This document shows, piece by piece, positions 36,494 through 48,830 of a DNA stretch of 64,000 nucleotides. Position numbers and translations under genes: made by a program. Location of the stretch: positions 124,001 through 188,000 of the forward strand of contig WION01000038.1 of assembly GCA_015039365.1 (NCBI GenBank), read 5' to 3'. The DNA is from Amanita rubescens. Lineage: Eukaryota > Basidiomycota > Agaricomycetes > Agaricales > Amanitaceae. Each line of letters starts with the position of its first letter. The first letter of the stretch is position 1. The notes beneath the pieces are model-generated. The model was not told where the DNA came from and searched no databases. It worked only from the letters and a program-made list of their open reading frames with translations.

Positions 36494-36697
36494 CGGCGTC
36501 TAGAAGGGCTATAAATTGAGTTCGAGAGCATCTGACATGGAAGCGAGATAGACGATTGCGTAGATTATGAAGCACAATTTTCGCCTAGTACCAACCCTCA
36601 AGAACCAAATTCATTCGCAAATTAATAGCGTCTCCAACGTCTACATTCCATTCATTTGTCCGGTCCAGCATTATGGTACTCTCCTTTCCCCAAAGCC

Positions 36698-37948
36698 TTA
36701 TTTGTTGAATTTTTGACCATCTACTGTCCCAAACCTCCCAGTAAGCATAAACAGTAGATCCGTGCCTAATGGAAGCAACTCATTTTTATCGAGATCGGGA
36801 AAGTAGAAAAGTAACTTTTCCACATTTTCAAAGAGCGTCAATGGTTCGACGAATTCCGGAAAGTTCCACGGTTTCTGCGAATATACAGGAGCATACCCAG
36901 AGAGAAAAACGAGAGCTTACTTGTATCGTTGTATGCTGAACGTGGATTCTCAGACGTGGATCGCTCAGATACGAATGACCTCCTTGTACCCAATCTGCCA
37001 TCGCTTCCATCAATTCTTCGAGCAGATTGATATTTTCCTCCGAAATCCCGACGAGGCTAAGGGATGAATGTCCAGATGCCTCGTGAAAGTCATTGGGCCA
37101 CTCAGTTAATTTCTCGGCCTCTCGACACGCTTGTAGTGCCTCCCCGGGGCGATGTAAGAAAGGGAGCATGTTGATCACAGCCGCGGATTCATCCTTCGAC
37201 TTTGAGTAATGTAGGAGAAATAATTTGACAAGCCCACGGTGAGATAGCAGGCGCTGAAAGACTCTATCGAGTTTTTCACAAACTGTAGCATCGAGGCGAA
37301 AGTGGTAGTACACTCCGAACCGTCGTAAATTAGGTTGGCTGAGGATAATTCCTTCAAGATCGTGAACGTAGTGGGATAAGCATAGTGTATGGAGTTGGAA
37401 ATGACCATTTCTGTGTAGGTATTATAGAGTTACATAGTAACCTAATTGCACGATGTGGAAAAAGAACAAACCTAATAACTTCGCCGATTGAAGTTATGCT
37501 CCCTTTAAAAGCTTCTCCTGCCCTGCCAGATCTGACGTGTAAATCCACCAAATTAGGCATTTGTTTGAGTGCCTCTGCAATCTTGTTTACGACGAAACCG
37601 AGCTTGTCCATCGTCGTCGTAATTATACCAACCCCGACCAGAGATCTTGTACGGACATCCAAGATCAACACGGAATGCTTTTACCATGGCCGCTTTCCGT
37701 GAATTAGTGACCAAAGCATATAACGGTGATCTATTCTCGTTCAGGGACGGGTATGTTTGCCCTTTGTCCAGCTTTGCCAATCCAAGCGAACGATCCGACT
37801 CTCCTTCGATGGAGATTTGGCTGTAAAGAACGGATTCGGCTACATCTTGTAGTGCGGTGTGTACCCTAGAGAGGGAAACGAGATCACTAGGTGAGCAAAA
37901 CTGTACAATGTGAAGCTGAATCTCGTGAGCAAAGTCGGTGAGGGGCAT
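36698..37948 (-). CDS. F-box-like protein K, with a frame slip in exon 1
   Basis: Exons 37948-37472, 37410-36921 and 36874-36698. The F-box-like segment is LTDFAHEIQLHIVQFCSPSD with SRVHTALQDVAESVLYSQIS. Exon 1 is 477 bases, one more than phase requires. After an Asp-rich stretch (YNYDDDGQ, near 37,610) the conserved LGFVVNKIAEALKQMPNLVD continues in the next frame. Exon 2 (NGHFQLHTLCLSHYVHDLEG) and exon 3 (KPWNFPEFVEPLTLFENVEK) are intact, but the end is shorter than in relatives. K is the intact-length relative of the two deleted relics at 34,752 and 58,495. Either a real frameshift or a base miscall. Confidence 0.65.
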
Positions 37949-38146
37949 ACCGCGATCGCGATCAGAGTTGGTGACACTGTGACACCAAGTCACACTGGGC
38001 CAGCTAAAGAACATACGGATGACTATATTATACGAAATAAGACATTAAACGAGAAAAATTAACCAGAACCCAATTAATGATCGACCTGAGACGCGAGGTG
38101 CGTTCCCGCCTATTAAGATGTTGAGAATGATAGGCCAACTCCATGA

Positions 38147-39348
38147 TTACCGCACACTCAACAGCTCCAAATACCGTTTAATCTCTTCCGCCCAAGTAGG
38201 GCTCGTCCACCCATCGCTATGATGAGCAAACTTCACAACAACGAGCCTCCCCTTCCTCTCCTCATCACCACGCATCAAACCATAAATCGTCTCTCCCATA
38301 TACTTTGGTACCACCTCATCCGACTCGCTTTGTAATACGAGCGCATCCGGTGCTAGTTTCGCCAACACCGAGGGGGTTCGACGACGTAACGCCCCAACGC
38401 AATCCCATTTATCCGCCGCCAACGGACCTAAATAATGATGCGGCAACCATTTTTCAGGGTAAAACGCGTGAATCATATCTGGGATGGAAGAAAATGGGTT
38501 TTCGAGTACGAGGCCTTGAATTCGGTTAAATTTTTCGTCGTGAGTTAGTTTGGAAGTGGTAGGGAATCCGAACCATGATTTCCAGCTGTGGGAACGGGGA
38601 GAAGAAGAAGAAGAAGGGGAGGGAGGGGATGGGTAGAGTTTGGAGAGGAGACAAATTGCGGCTGCTGCGCCTAATGAGTGGCCAAAGACGATGATTCGGG
38701 AGTGGGGGAATTGGTCGAGGGCGTGGTGGAGGACGTGGAGGTAGTCGGTTGTTATGGCTCGTTCGGAGGGGGATTTGCGGGTTGATTTCCAGTAGGAGCG
38801 GGGTGCGATGGAGAGGATGGCGTAGTGCGGTTGGTTTGGAGGGGATGTGCCATGGGTTGGGGTGGGGGCCGTAGATGGGTGAGGTTGGGCGGAGGGAGGT
38901 GAGGAGGTATTGGAAGGGTAGGATCATGTTGAGGGGACTTCCGGCGTTTCCTAGATGTGAGACATTTAGGAGTTGGGAGGGTACGAGGAGAGGAGGGAGG
39001 GGTACCTTGAAAATAAACGATGACTGTTTCAGGATATGGTACTTGGGATGCGCCAGGCGGTCGTAGCGAGGATACCATAAAGTGTAATGCCTTTTTCGCT
39101 TGGGATGGAGACTTGCTGACATTCGATATCTTTCATCCAATACGATGGAACATCATCAAGTGTTTGTTTTCTCGCTCCAAATGGGAGATATGCTAGATGA
39201 ATGGATTATTAGGGAACTATTAGGAGGATTTCAAAGAATGGAACGAACGCAGGTAGATGAATTTACGCTGGAAAATGAGCATGACGAGACACTTTGCAAA
39301 GAAAATCAGATTACTACCGGTCCAAAATGCAAAATACGAGCCTTGCAT
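38147..39348 (-). CDS. alpha/beta hydrolase, BEM46/ABHD13-like, with an apparent frame break
   Basis: Exons 39348-39249, 39192-39006 and 38950-38147. The N-terminal hydrophobic segment (LIFFAKCLVMLIFQRKFIYL) precedes YLPFGARKQTLDDV. The oxyanion region is VYFQGNAGSPL, the nucleophile elbow is FGHSLGAAAA, the acid is in SESDEVVP and the His in FAHHSDGW. The fold and motifs fit serine hydrolases of the BEM46 group, membrane-linked in fungi, substrate unknown. Between GNAGSPLN and APRSYWKS the frame changes near 38,885-38,905 and no GT-AG intron can explain it. The linker before VIVYFQG also changes frame near 39,040, though a 53-base intron (GTATCC to AAACAG) could remove it. Confidence 0.8.
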
Positions 39349-39541
39349 GACCAGAACGCCAACGGAATACCAGTGAAAAATGTCAAGATGACGAACAAGG
39401 ATGGTCTTGCCGGTGCAGGTGTTTGAGATACCGAGTTCATGGTCGTGAGAGCGTGGACTCGGTCACGGTCGACGACGACGACGACGATGAGCAGAACAAA
39501 CTTTTCGACGCTCGACTTATGTCGACATTCCCTCCGCCGCG

Positions 39542-41512
39542 ATGCTCCTTCAGTCAAATCGCTCGCTACGTCCAGCACCCAAAATCATCACACCACTACC
39601 GAATCCATCCCCTCCCTCATCACCAACGACGACGAGGAACAGGACAAACTCGATTCCAGGCTCACCCTCCTTGTCCGTTCTGCCACAACTATTGCTGTCC
39701 TCTACTCTACCGGGAGGACCTACCATCACAGGCTTATCCGCCATTCCTCCCGCTTCTCCGACCCCACCAAGCACGCATAGTACAGGCTCATTACTGTCCA
39801 TCAAAGACCCCTTGTCTGTACCCATACTCTCCGTCAACTTTCGTCGCTTTGTTAGCTGCGTTGGCCCTGTGTTCTGGCTACAAGACCGAATCGAAGAAAT
39901 CGTAACGTGGAAGAAAGGCTGGAAAGTGACGTGTTCGTGGTTATCTGCCTATGGCTTCTTTTGTGAGTTTTTTCTTCTTTGCGGGTTCAATAGGCAAGCT
40001 TACACCCTCTTCCAGGTTACTTTCCTCAATTACTGTTGTGTTTACCGCACATTGCCATCATTGCGATTATACTCACGACGTATCCCGCCGGGGACCAACC
40101 TCCACCAACAGAAGGATCCATTCCATGGCAAGCCAACATCCAAGGAATCCAAAACCTCATGGGAATATTGTACGTTACCCTCGTCTCTTCTCATTCACCA
40201 CCACCCCATAACTCTCCCTCACCAGCTCCGACCTTGTAGATTTCGTAAAACCCTACACTTTCCACCTCCATTTAACTCCAGACCACCTCTACTCATCCAT
40301 CTCTAGACAACTCCCTATCCACATCCACATCCACATCCTCTTCCATCTCCGACTCTAGTACTACGTCCACCTCCGACACCTCACCCCGCTCGAGCACATC
40401 CCAAAAACGCAAAAAACCTCCCAGCTCAGCATACACCCCGCATATACTCACCCTTCTCGTCGTCACCTTGGCCCCGCTAGCCTATATCGTCTCTTTACCG
40501 ATGTTCCCCCTCAGGCTGGTTTTTTTCCTAGCGGGAGCTGCCCCAATTATCGGGTTACACCCTTGGGTTATGAACATTTTCTTGCCTGCTGCTGTTCTTG
40601 TGGGAGAACGGACGTGGAATTCGCCGGTTCCGGAATCGGTTGTTAGAGCGGTGAGGAGGGCGAAGAAGTGTGCTAGTCGTGAGAACGGAGAGGAATTGTT
40701 GGTGGTTGGGAAATCGATAAATGCGTCGGTCAAGACGATCCTTCAACGCGTTGTGGATGATGATAGGTTAACAGACGTGTGTTGGCAGTCTGAAATGCGA
40801 GAAGTGGAATTGTGGGAGAACGAGAGATACGTGGGTGAGTACACCTCCCTCTACGCAATTACACCGACTAATCGTAGCTTCCAAGGTCCACCGTCAGAGT
40901 CTATTACTATATCATCCACACTGGAACGCCGGTCTTCGTTCGCTTCTTTAACTTCTTCAATTGGAAGCTCACCGCAGAGGACGAGAATCATAGCTCGAGT
41001 TAGAGGGTCGTGGAGTAAAGCCAATTTGAAGCCGTCTGAGAGGGGACCGTGGACGAGAAGGAGGGATGGGTGGAATGGGAGTAGTGGTGGGGATAGTCTC
41101 GAGGAGGAAGGTCAAGTCAAGTACGTTCGTTTTCCTCACTAACGTTTGAATGGGGACGATGACGGAATTTTGTCATAGCAGCACTCTCACCTTTCCGCTT
41201 GCCCCCGGATGGGCATTTGTCCCAACAGAAGATTGGAGAAAGGACGTCGTGGCGGAGTGGGCTTTGAACGATTGCGGTGAAGGTGACGAAGGTGAGTCGC
41301 TTCTTCATTACTTTTGAGTGTTTTTGGTAACAAGCCAAGATGGATGGGTTTATACAAATGATGCTTGGCAAGATTCTCAGTGTTCGCCTGTTAGGCGTGT
41401 ATCGGAGGATATTACTACTGGTGATGCAGGTGGAGGACCATATGTGACGCGGCGAAGAAGATGGGTGAGGCGGATTTGGTTCGATCCTGTATCTGCGCGT
41501 GTAGAATCGTAG
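39542..41512 (+). CDS. peroxisomal membrane protein with dysferlin domain, Pex24/Pex30 family
   Basis: A Pro/Ser-rich start (PKIITPLPNPSPPSSPTTTR) leads to VNFRRFVSCVGPVFWLQDRI, then membrane helices (LLLCLPHIAIIAIIL; LTLLVVTLAPLAYIV) with reticulon-like spacing. The C-terminal dysferlin domain shows WQSEMREVELWENERY, APGWAFVPTEDWRKD, DGWVYTNDAWQD and RRRRWVRRIWFDP. Pex30-type proteins shape ER subdomains where peroxisomes form. Introns follow at 39,961, 40,171, about 40,835, about 41,120 and 41,291. An ATG at 39,487 would give a family-like start if one T at 39,517-39,518 were absent. The low-complexity Ser/Thr stretch near 40,305 also needs a one-base frame change, so the model is provisional there. 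Confidence 0.82.
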
Positions 41513-41613
41513 ACAGATTGTAGTATAGCTTGTACTTTTTACCACGTGAGGCGAGTCCTCAAGGAAAGAGGTTGCAACTGAATTCGCATTAAGCACTAAT
41601 CTCTACATCAAAC

Positions 41614-43793
41614 TCAAGCCTTGTACATCACTTCCGCCTTTTCCTTCTCGATAGGACTAATAGGAGTAGATGTCTCGTCGACATCCTCCTCCATTATGGC
41701 ATCGTCCCTACCAGCACCCTCTTCGAAGGCCGCTTTATGTTTCTCAAAGTGTGATCCGTGGTTTCTTGGGGGTTCATCAGTCAAACATTTTAGGCTCGGA
41801 AAGGAACGCACTCAGGACCAAGAAGGGTGATGATCACCACGTAAATGGCAACAACTCCAATAAAGATACCTTGTACCTAGCAATGATAGCCATCAGCGCC
41901 TGCTACCCTATCTGGCATAGAAAACAAATACCTTGGCATAGTTGGCGACTTGCTTGCCTTTTACGATTATAATGTTATGAGCGGCACCGGCTACGAACGT
42001 CAAAAGGAGAAATAAGTAATATAAAAGGTGATACGTACTTGCTTCGATTTGAGCAGACGCAGCCGAAACCATCTGTTTATATAATTAATTAACAACCTGT
42101 AGACTTGAACATAGATGTACCCACGTTACCGAGCTGATAAGCAACACCGGGGAAAGTTGCTCGGAATGCAGGGGGCGACATTTCAGCAAGTTGAATGGGG
42201 ATCTGGACGTCGATTGCTAAATAAATGCTTCGTCTTACGAGGAAAGTGTCTCCTTACAACACCCCAAGCTCCTTGTACACCGAATTGAACCCAGAAAGCA
42301 CCTGCAGATAGTGCGCTAAACGAGGTAGGAATAATCCAGAGTGGGATGAATGCTCCGATGAAGAGGACGAAGCAACTGTGCGCGTAGCGTGAGTTTTATG
42401 TTTTTCTTTTTAAAGAATGCGGAACAATGTACACAATCGTCAACCTGCGACCGATGTACTGACTGACGGTCCCGGCTAATGCGCCGCCTCTGAAAAGGCT
42501 ATGAGCTTTCGTTACAGCTGCAAAGACGTTGCTCACGAAATCGCGCCCTTCGGAGTGGATCAGATTCAACGATACGAGCAAGAAGTACCCCGAAATGCTC
42601 ACACAAGTTCCAATGATCGTAGCGATCGTTGCATCGTGTTCAGTAAACCCTTTAGACGTCTGGAGGTATTTGGGATAGAGGTCCTGACACGAGCTTTTTG
42701 TCAATTCTTGATATCACCGTAGTAAATAAAACGTTACTTGGGATCCATGAGACAAAAAGTTGAAGCCTAATTCTCCGATCTTCGACTGAACGTGAAACTA
42801 AAAAATTGATTGACACACCAGTCATGAGCAACACAGCATAGATACACAGAAGCCAATGCGTCTTCAACATTAGCTTTGTCTCTCTCAGGAATACCTCGGT
42901 CTTGTTGACGCCCGGCGTATCCACGCGCTCCGCCCTTGCTTTGAGGAAAACCTGACTTTCAGGTAACAAGCAGCGCGCAATCGCAGTAGTTCCGCTGACA
43001 CCGGCCGCGCACCAGAACAAGCTTCTCCAGCCTTCAGAGACCCGAGGTACGAGCTTCAAGTTGATGCAAGCCGCAAGGAGATAACCAACGGCATAGCCTT
43101 GTTGCAAAACGCCGCTGGCCAGACCACGGGCTTCAACGGGCAGGTTCTCGAGGGCTGTTGACGCAGCTAGACCCCAAATACCACCCATTCCGATGCCGAA
43201 GAGAGCTCTGCAAGCGAGGAACTGTTGGTAGGTTTGCACCCTACTCACACCGATTTCGAGGACACAGATGATGAGAAGATTTGCGACCAACGGCCACTTG
43301 CGCCCGAATCTATCTGAAAGGACGCCGAAAACCAGCTGATGTGGAGGGTTAGGCGTTTGAGCGAAGGTATGAGGTCATCGGGATACTTACAGCCCCGGCA
43401 GATCGCAGCAACAGAGTCAACGTTATCGCAGTGGTCTAACCAATAAAGTCAACGCTATCCCCGAGCGTAATGAAAGATACCGACAATGTTCGACGTCGAT
43501 TCGTTGAATTGGGTTTGTAATGCATTAACACTGAGGGAGACGGAGAAAAAGTCAAGCGCATCGACACTCCAGGCAATCCAGCTGGTGAACTGACGTCAGT
43601 GGCTGCAACAGTGAAACCGAGAAGAAGCAACAAGGATACACTGCCATCAAGGATTTTATCTCGCGACTTACCCGCAGAAGAATTGCAACCATTGCAGCAA
43701 CGTCAAGCTCTTGAGCACCTCCAACAACGGCCTAGATTGTGCTCTTGTCTCCTTTCGCGGGATAAGATTCCGTAGGAAGTAGGGGACTGCCAT
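41614..43793 (-). CDS. MFS carboxylate transporter, Jen1-like
   Basis: The start at 43793 gives MAVPYFLRNLIP, and exon 1 ends at 43672. The first helix has WIAWSVDALDFFSVSLSVNA, the usual Jen1 opening. RALFGIGMGGIWGLAASTAL is the MFS helix 4-5 region. FNFLSHGSQDLYPKYL matches the Jen1 signature NXX(S/T)HX(S/T)QDXXXT except that the last Thr is Lys. Many short introns interrupt the helices, and all that I traced keep phase. The tail is acidic (EEDVDETSTPISPIEKEK). Jen1 proteins are plasma-membrane proton symporters for lactate and pyruvate, usually glucose-repressed. Substrate choice here is inferred only. Confidence 0.85.
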
Positions 43794-44196
43794 CGAGAAC
43801 TGCGCAAAGGTGCAAGTCTCGGTTGCAATATGACGGCAGCAGTTTTTATATTTTGACATCAACGTTATGCGCTATATCGAGAATGATAGGGTTCCCGTGA
43901 ACTTTCGCTCGGGACGGGAGCCCGCTTACGGTGTGCATAAGGACGTTCCCCTTGCTCCACGCTTGTTACGGCAATCAAATTTAAGTATTCAGGAGAAGGA
44001 AGATGTTACCACATGTGCCCGAATTCAAAACAACCGCGAGGTAGAGGCCTTCGTCTGTCAGGTGAGTGTGGTGTGTTGATTGATCGACTAGTTGATTAAC
44101 ACAACGTTCATATGATGTTCATCACTTATTTATATAAACTCCGAAACGAGGCTATAATGACTTAATGACAGCTCAGATGAGACCATGAATAGGCTA
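43794..44196. other. intergenic, no gene seen
   Basis: 403 bases between the Jen1-like start and the Kre33/NAT10 stop, both on the minus strand, so this should hold the Jen1-like promoter. No gene seen. Confidence 0.5.
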
Positions 44197-47100
44197 TCAC
44201 CGTTTGGTCTTTTTGGTTCGTCTACTCTTCTTTTTTTTCTCCTCGTCTTGCCCCATCCCGTCTGCTTTCCTCTTTTGCCCTGCACCTCCTACCGTTCTCA
44301 CACTTACAATGCTTGCTTTGGTACCGCTTTTCACATGAGTTTCTGCAGCGCTCCAATCCGCAGCACCATCATCGATGGCATATCTGGAAAGATAATATCA
44401 GCTTCCATTATGATGTAACGCGCGCAAATAGGGAGCCACACGGTTTCAAGCAGAGTTTAATAATCACGCACTTTTTGAGATCAAGTGCATCAATCATCGC
44501 GCGCTGCTTTTCCCTCAGGGCCCTTGTCTCTTCATCACCTGCTTCAGTCCAGCTCTTCTTCAATTGAATGAGCAACACCTCTCCAGTCCTCAGAATCAGC
44601 GAGGTTTCCTACTCTTGCCGTTCCTTCCCCAGACCCTGGGAGTTGAGCGCTGATAGCCTGCTTTTGAATGCCGATCAGGTGCTTTGTAATCTTTCGCATG
44701 ACTTTGACAAACATCGCCAAGACTTGGGACACCGGTAACTGTAGCTCTTTCTCAACTCCTTCTACCGTCTTCCGTTGAAGACCCAGAGCTAACAGTATAG
44801 AACTCTGCACCACGCTTAGCTTGAGCTCTTCCCCTAGTCGTTCCTGGAAATACAGCGAAGCAACGCTAGGAAGCAGATCCAGGATGACATGGTAATCAAG
44901 CATATTGTTCGCATACGATTCCAGTCGCTTGAGGTCAAAGGGTGTGAAATGGATCGCCAGTTCCACGGCCCTGAGCTCTGTCGATCGATCAATTAACTCG
45001 GTCGATCCAAAGTACGAAAAAGCCCGCTCAACCTTTTGATTTGTCTTCTGCCAACGTTTTTATTCCGGAATTAGCAGCTTCTAAGATACTCAAAGCTGTA
45101 ACACTTCCAAATTCGCGGAATTTATAGGATAGCAATGACGAGAAACGTCGTCTAAAATCTAAGCAGATTTCAGCGTCATGGTACGGGTATCATGTGACCG
45201 ATTATCAGTACCTTTTGCAAATTCTGCAAGCCAATCTAATTCGCTCTCGGTTGAGCTATTGAGTCCGCGTACCATCACACACGTATGTTCGCCTGTCAGT
45301 TCACTTGGAGTCTGTCGCATATAGAGAGGCACATATCCCGCTCGCTTCCAGAACCTATACGTGTATCAGCCTCGTGAAACTGTAAAAATATAACCTCAAA
45401 CGAACCTTAAAAGTTGTGGGGTAAGCCCATACGAGACGCCAAGATAATCAAGGACTTCCGGTCTCCTTTCGGAGAGACGTTGCAACAGGGGGGGCATGGA
45501 TGCCGCGGAGCGCACCGTTGGATGTTCAGTCAAAAGGTCTGTCGACTGTATTGATAGTTATTATCGGTTTGACGGCACCGAGAGCATAAAAAGCGGAATA
45601 CTCACAGAATCGATGGCAACCGGATCCGGATAGCTTTTCTCGGGTGCAACGGATTCGTCAAGGCTGAAGAGCTCTCCACTATAGAATGAATTCAGCGCTT
45701 GAAGTGCGCGGGATCCGTACCCCATCTGTGCAATTTAGTTGAGTTGGCTGCCTTTTGCTTGACGAAGAAGGTGGTGCTTACGTTCGCATAATCTGGATGA
45801 CACGCAATGCGCACTATCCTCGCACCGGACAGCGTTCCGAACTTGGTTTCTTGAAACTGTTGGCTGACGAGCCAGGGAATCATATCTCCTCCTGCTCTCA
45901 TCCCTCTTCCAAGCCCTTCAAGAATCGCTTGTTTACTGATATTACCTTCCAATGCGACTTGAAGAACCGCGAGCGGTTCAGGAAGCTGACTTTCGTCATC
46001 TTTCAAAGGTGGGAGGAGGACGAATAAGTGATGTGCAGGTGCGTCAGACATGAGCTGTAGGTCATTGGGCTGGTTCTTGTAGTGAGAAGCGACGTAAAGC
46101 TGCCATCATTCGTTGAAGAAACAACTCCGACGCAGGATGATAGCTGAAGAGCGTATCTCTGCTGACGTAGTACAGCTCGCACTGCGATGGATGTGGGCAT
46201 CCTTGCGAACCAAGAACCTTGTTCACGATCGTCGCGTCCAAGCACAACAAGCCGTTCAGCCATTTTTCGATCTTGTCGCCAGCAGAGTACCGAATAGGTG
46301 TTTCCAGTTTGATTTCGCGCAGCGTACGTGCTTTTGGAGGGCGCCTTATGGAGAGGCTTTTGGGAGGCTGCTACCGGTGGTAGCGGACGTACTGGCATCG
46401 TCCGATCTGCTAGGAACAGTAATGGCGTCTTTGGAAAGAGGACGGTCGCGTGCTTTCGCGCAGTTGTTGGATAAGTTTGAGGGAGAGGGAGCGGCCGGTG
46501 CCTTCGTAGCCGTTGATGGTGGATGCCAGGAAGACAAGGTAGGGCCCCATAAGATTGCGAACAAGAGGTAAATGGGATAGCTGCTGCTTCATCTATGATG
46601 ACGAGTTCGGCTTGACCCAATACATGCGCATCTTCGGGTTGTATATACTATAGTACTTCTTTGTAAACCATTCATAGAGACGGGACTACAAAGCCATACC
46701 TGAATCGTCTGTCTATGGTCTCGGAATACGTTGATTCTCACGATAGCTTTGTTGAAATCGGGATTTGTACTTTGAACAATATCATAATCGAGGTGCTCTT
46801 CGTAACCCAATGCATCTAACCCCTTGAACACAAAGTCAAATAGCGTCTTCAAATTCTCCGGACTGGGGCTCGTCACAAAGATGTTCGAGTATCCGTGTGC
46901 CAGAGCAGCTGCGATAGCCAAACCTAGAGCCGCACTCTTTCCGCGACCTCTCGCAGCAGTCAGAGTCACAGTCGAGGATAACGTCTTCTCCGCAATCGCG
47001 TCAATGAAAGTAAGGATTGCTTGGGCTTGGTCCAAAGATTTGGCTAGTTTGACAAGGTCTCCGGCCGGTTTTGTGTCGGAAAGCGAGGATCTGATCTCCT

Positions 47101-48017
47101 TCAGCTCATCTTCAGCCTTTTTCTCTTGAGTGGATTGGGCAGTTGCACCGTCTATCGGTTTGATATCTTTTCCGCGTGATATAGGAAGAACATTGAGCTC
47201 GTCGTCAAGGACTAAACAATCTGCGCAGGCGCCAAGAGAGAGGATGAAACGTTCATTAAAGCGGGCAACGACCGAGTCGTGCGAGGAGGTACGGTAACGC
47301 GCATGAACATCCTATAACGGGCGTTACAGATAATTCATGCCTGGAGGATCTGAGAGCGCACCATGGTCATCGCATACAGCTGCTTGAGAGAAGTCATAGT
47401 CTTCAACAACAAAACTACCAAGCCCCCGCCTTCAACCGTCTCTATCGTTCTCGCAAGTAGGTTGGGCGTAATTGCCTCGAAATCTTGGAGAATACACATT
47501 CCATACGTGTTTCCAAGTATTTTATGCGATTCTTTGTAATAGCTGACAACTGCATCTTAGAAAAATGCTTTTAGACAAAGGAGTGCCAAACGTACGTATA
47601 CCGTATATCGGTGACCGTTACAAAGATTTCAAATGGATTCTGTTCATTTGGTTCGCGTATCCCTCTCTTTATGTCTTTCTTGATCTTCGCCTCGCGTTTT
47701 TTCCGATGCCTAGCGGTACAGTCTCAGAAGATTGTCATCCTGAAAGCTTGATGGTGACTCACGTCGTAAAGCCCAGTTCTTTCTTATAACACCATAATAC
47801 AGAAGGCCTGGCAGACACTCTTGCCTGAGATAATAAGAAATGCAAATTTACAATCTGTGAACAGTTTTTTTTCAGAAATTTCTGATTGCGCATGGATATA
47901 GAGGAAATATACCTGGTCTCTTCCCTTGTCACCGACAAGGACAATAAAAGAGCGGTGATTTTTGTTGACATTGTTGTTGATGAGAGTTGGTATCCGAGGA
48001 TCTAGCTGTTTGCGCAT
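44197..48017 (-). CDS. KRE33: RNA cytidine acetyltransferase (Kre33/NAT10), frame-broken in the middle
   Basis: The start at 48017 gives MRKQLDPRIPTLINNNV, typical of Kre33/NAT10. Next come the DUF1726-type region (NLHFLLSQARVSARPSVLW; FEAITPNLLARTIETVEGGG), the helicase P-loop (TAARGRGKSAALGLA) and DEAA box (IIDEAAAIP). Then the acetyltransferase part (GARIVRIACHPDYANMGYGS; FWKRAGYVPLYMRQT), the C-terminal FDLKRLESYANNMLDYHVIL and a Lys-rich tail ending TKKTKR. It acetylates cytidines in 18S rRNA and tRNA and is nucleolar and essential in yeast. Introns at both ends are clean. Between 46,090 and 46,575 there is a +1 slip after AAAIP (46,570-46,572), two stops or paired slips in the spacer, and a +1 slip at QRMMA (46,093-46,108). 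Exon-level identity is certain, but integrity is doubtful. Confidence 0.9.
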
Positions 48018-48830
48018 TCGCGATACCTCGCGCCGACGTGTGCAGGGATCAGCGTGACGTGTGACGTGTGACACGACACAGAATTCAAACTCGCGTAATA
48101 CACATTACGCATACGCTCTCCATCAGCGCCGTCTCTTTGACACGGTCGTTATATTTGGTCACCGAAGTGATTTGTTACCTTGTTGACTCATCACCACCAC
48201 GAATAGCCAGGGACGCCAGATAGTCTTGAGACACTCCTCATTGTATGGAGTCCGCCACAACAGTCAGAACTTCAATATTGATTCGTCAGTATCGTACTAT
48301 GACATGGTCCCGTCAAAGGCTCAGAATTCAATCAGGCTGTGCAGCTGCTATGTAATACCGCTGGTCGTCTGCCCTCTCAACAGCGCCCATAAATGCCGAC
48401 GTTATTTTCGACCCTTTCCCTGTGCGACTCCAATTTTACCACAATTGAATACCGGGAAAAATCGATGACTGTGCTAACACGGAGCACCGAACAATAATAC
48501 TTCTGTCACACGCCTCCTCACGGAATGTTCAGTTTTCCCTTGCAATGAGCTCGAACCCGCGGCCGAAGGACCACCGAAAACAGTCAAAAATGTATACAAA
48601 CTCTAAACCATCATCATGGGTCACGCACCATGGGCGGATCCGTCGGATTTGCTAGGATTGACACAAGTATACCTATCTGGATTATGAGCGGTAACAACGT
48701 GGACATCACGCGATCAATGGTGCCTTGGGTAAATCCCCACCACAACGCTACTACATAAGAACCGAGCGCTATACAGTTATGAGCGCCGGCCGCTGTGTCT
48801 TTTCCACCTCAAGTCGCCCCTGCCAATTCT
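48018..48830. other. divergent promoter region
   Basis: 813 bases between the starts of Kre33/NAT10 (leftward) and a DUF6533 gene (rightward). Contains overlapping GTGACGTGTGACGTGTGACA repeats near 48,055-48,075. No gene seen. Confidence 0.5.

Noticed and set aside
38526..39140. Proline-rich 204-residue protein on the minus strand
   Set aside because: It overlaps the BEM46-like hydrolase in another frame. The GHSLG frame fits a known family, and the proline-rich frame is a by-product of pyrimidine-rich DNA.
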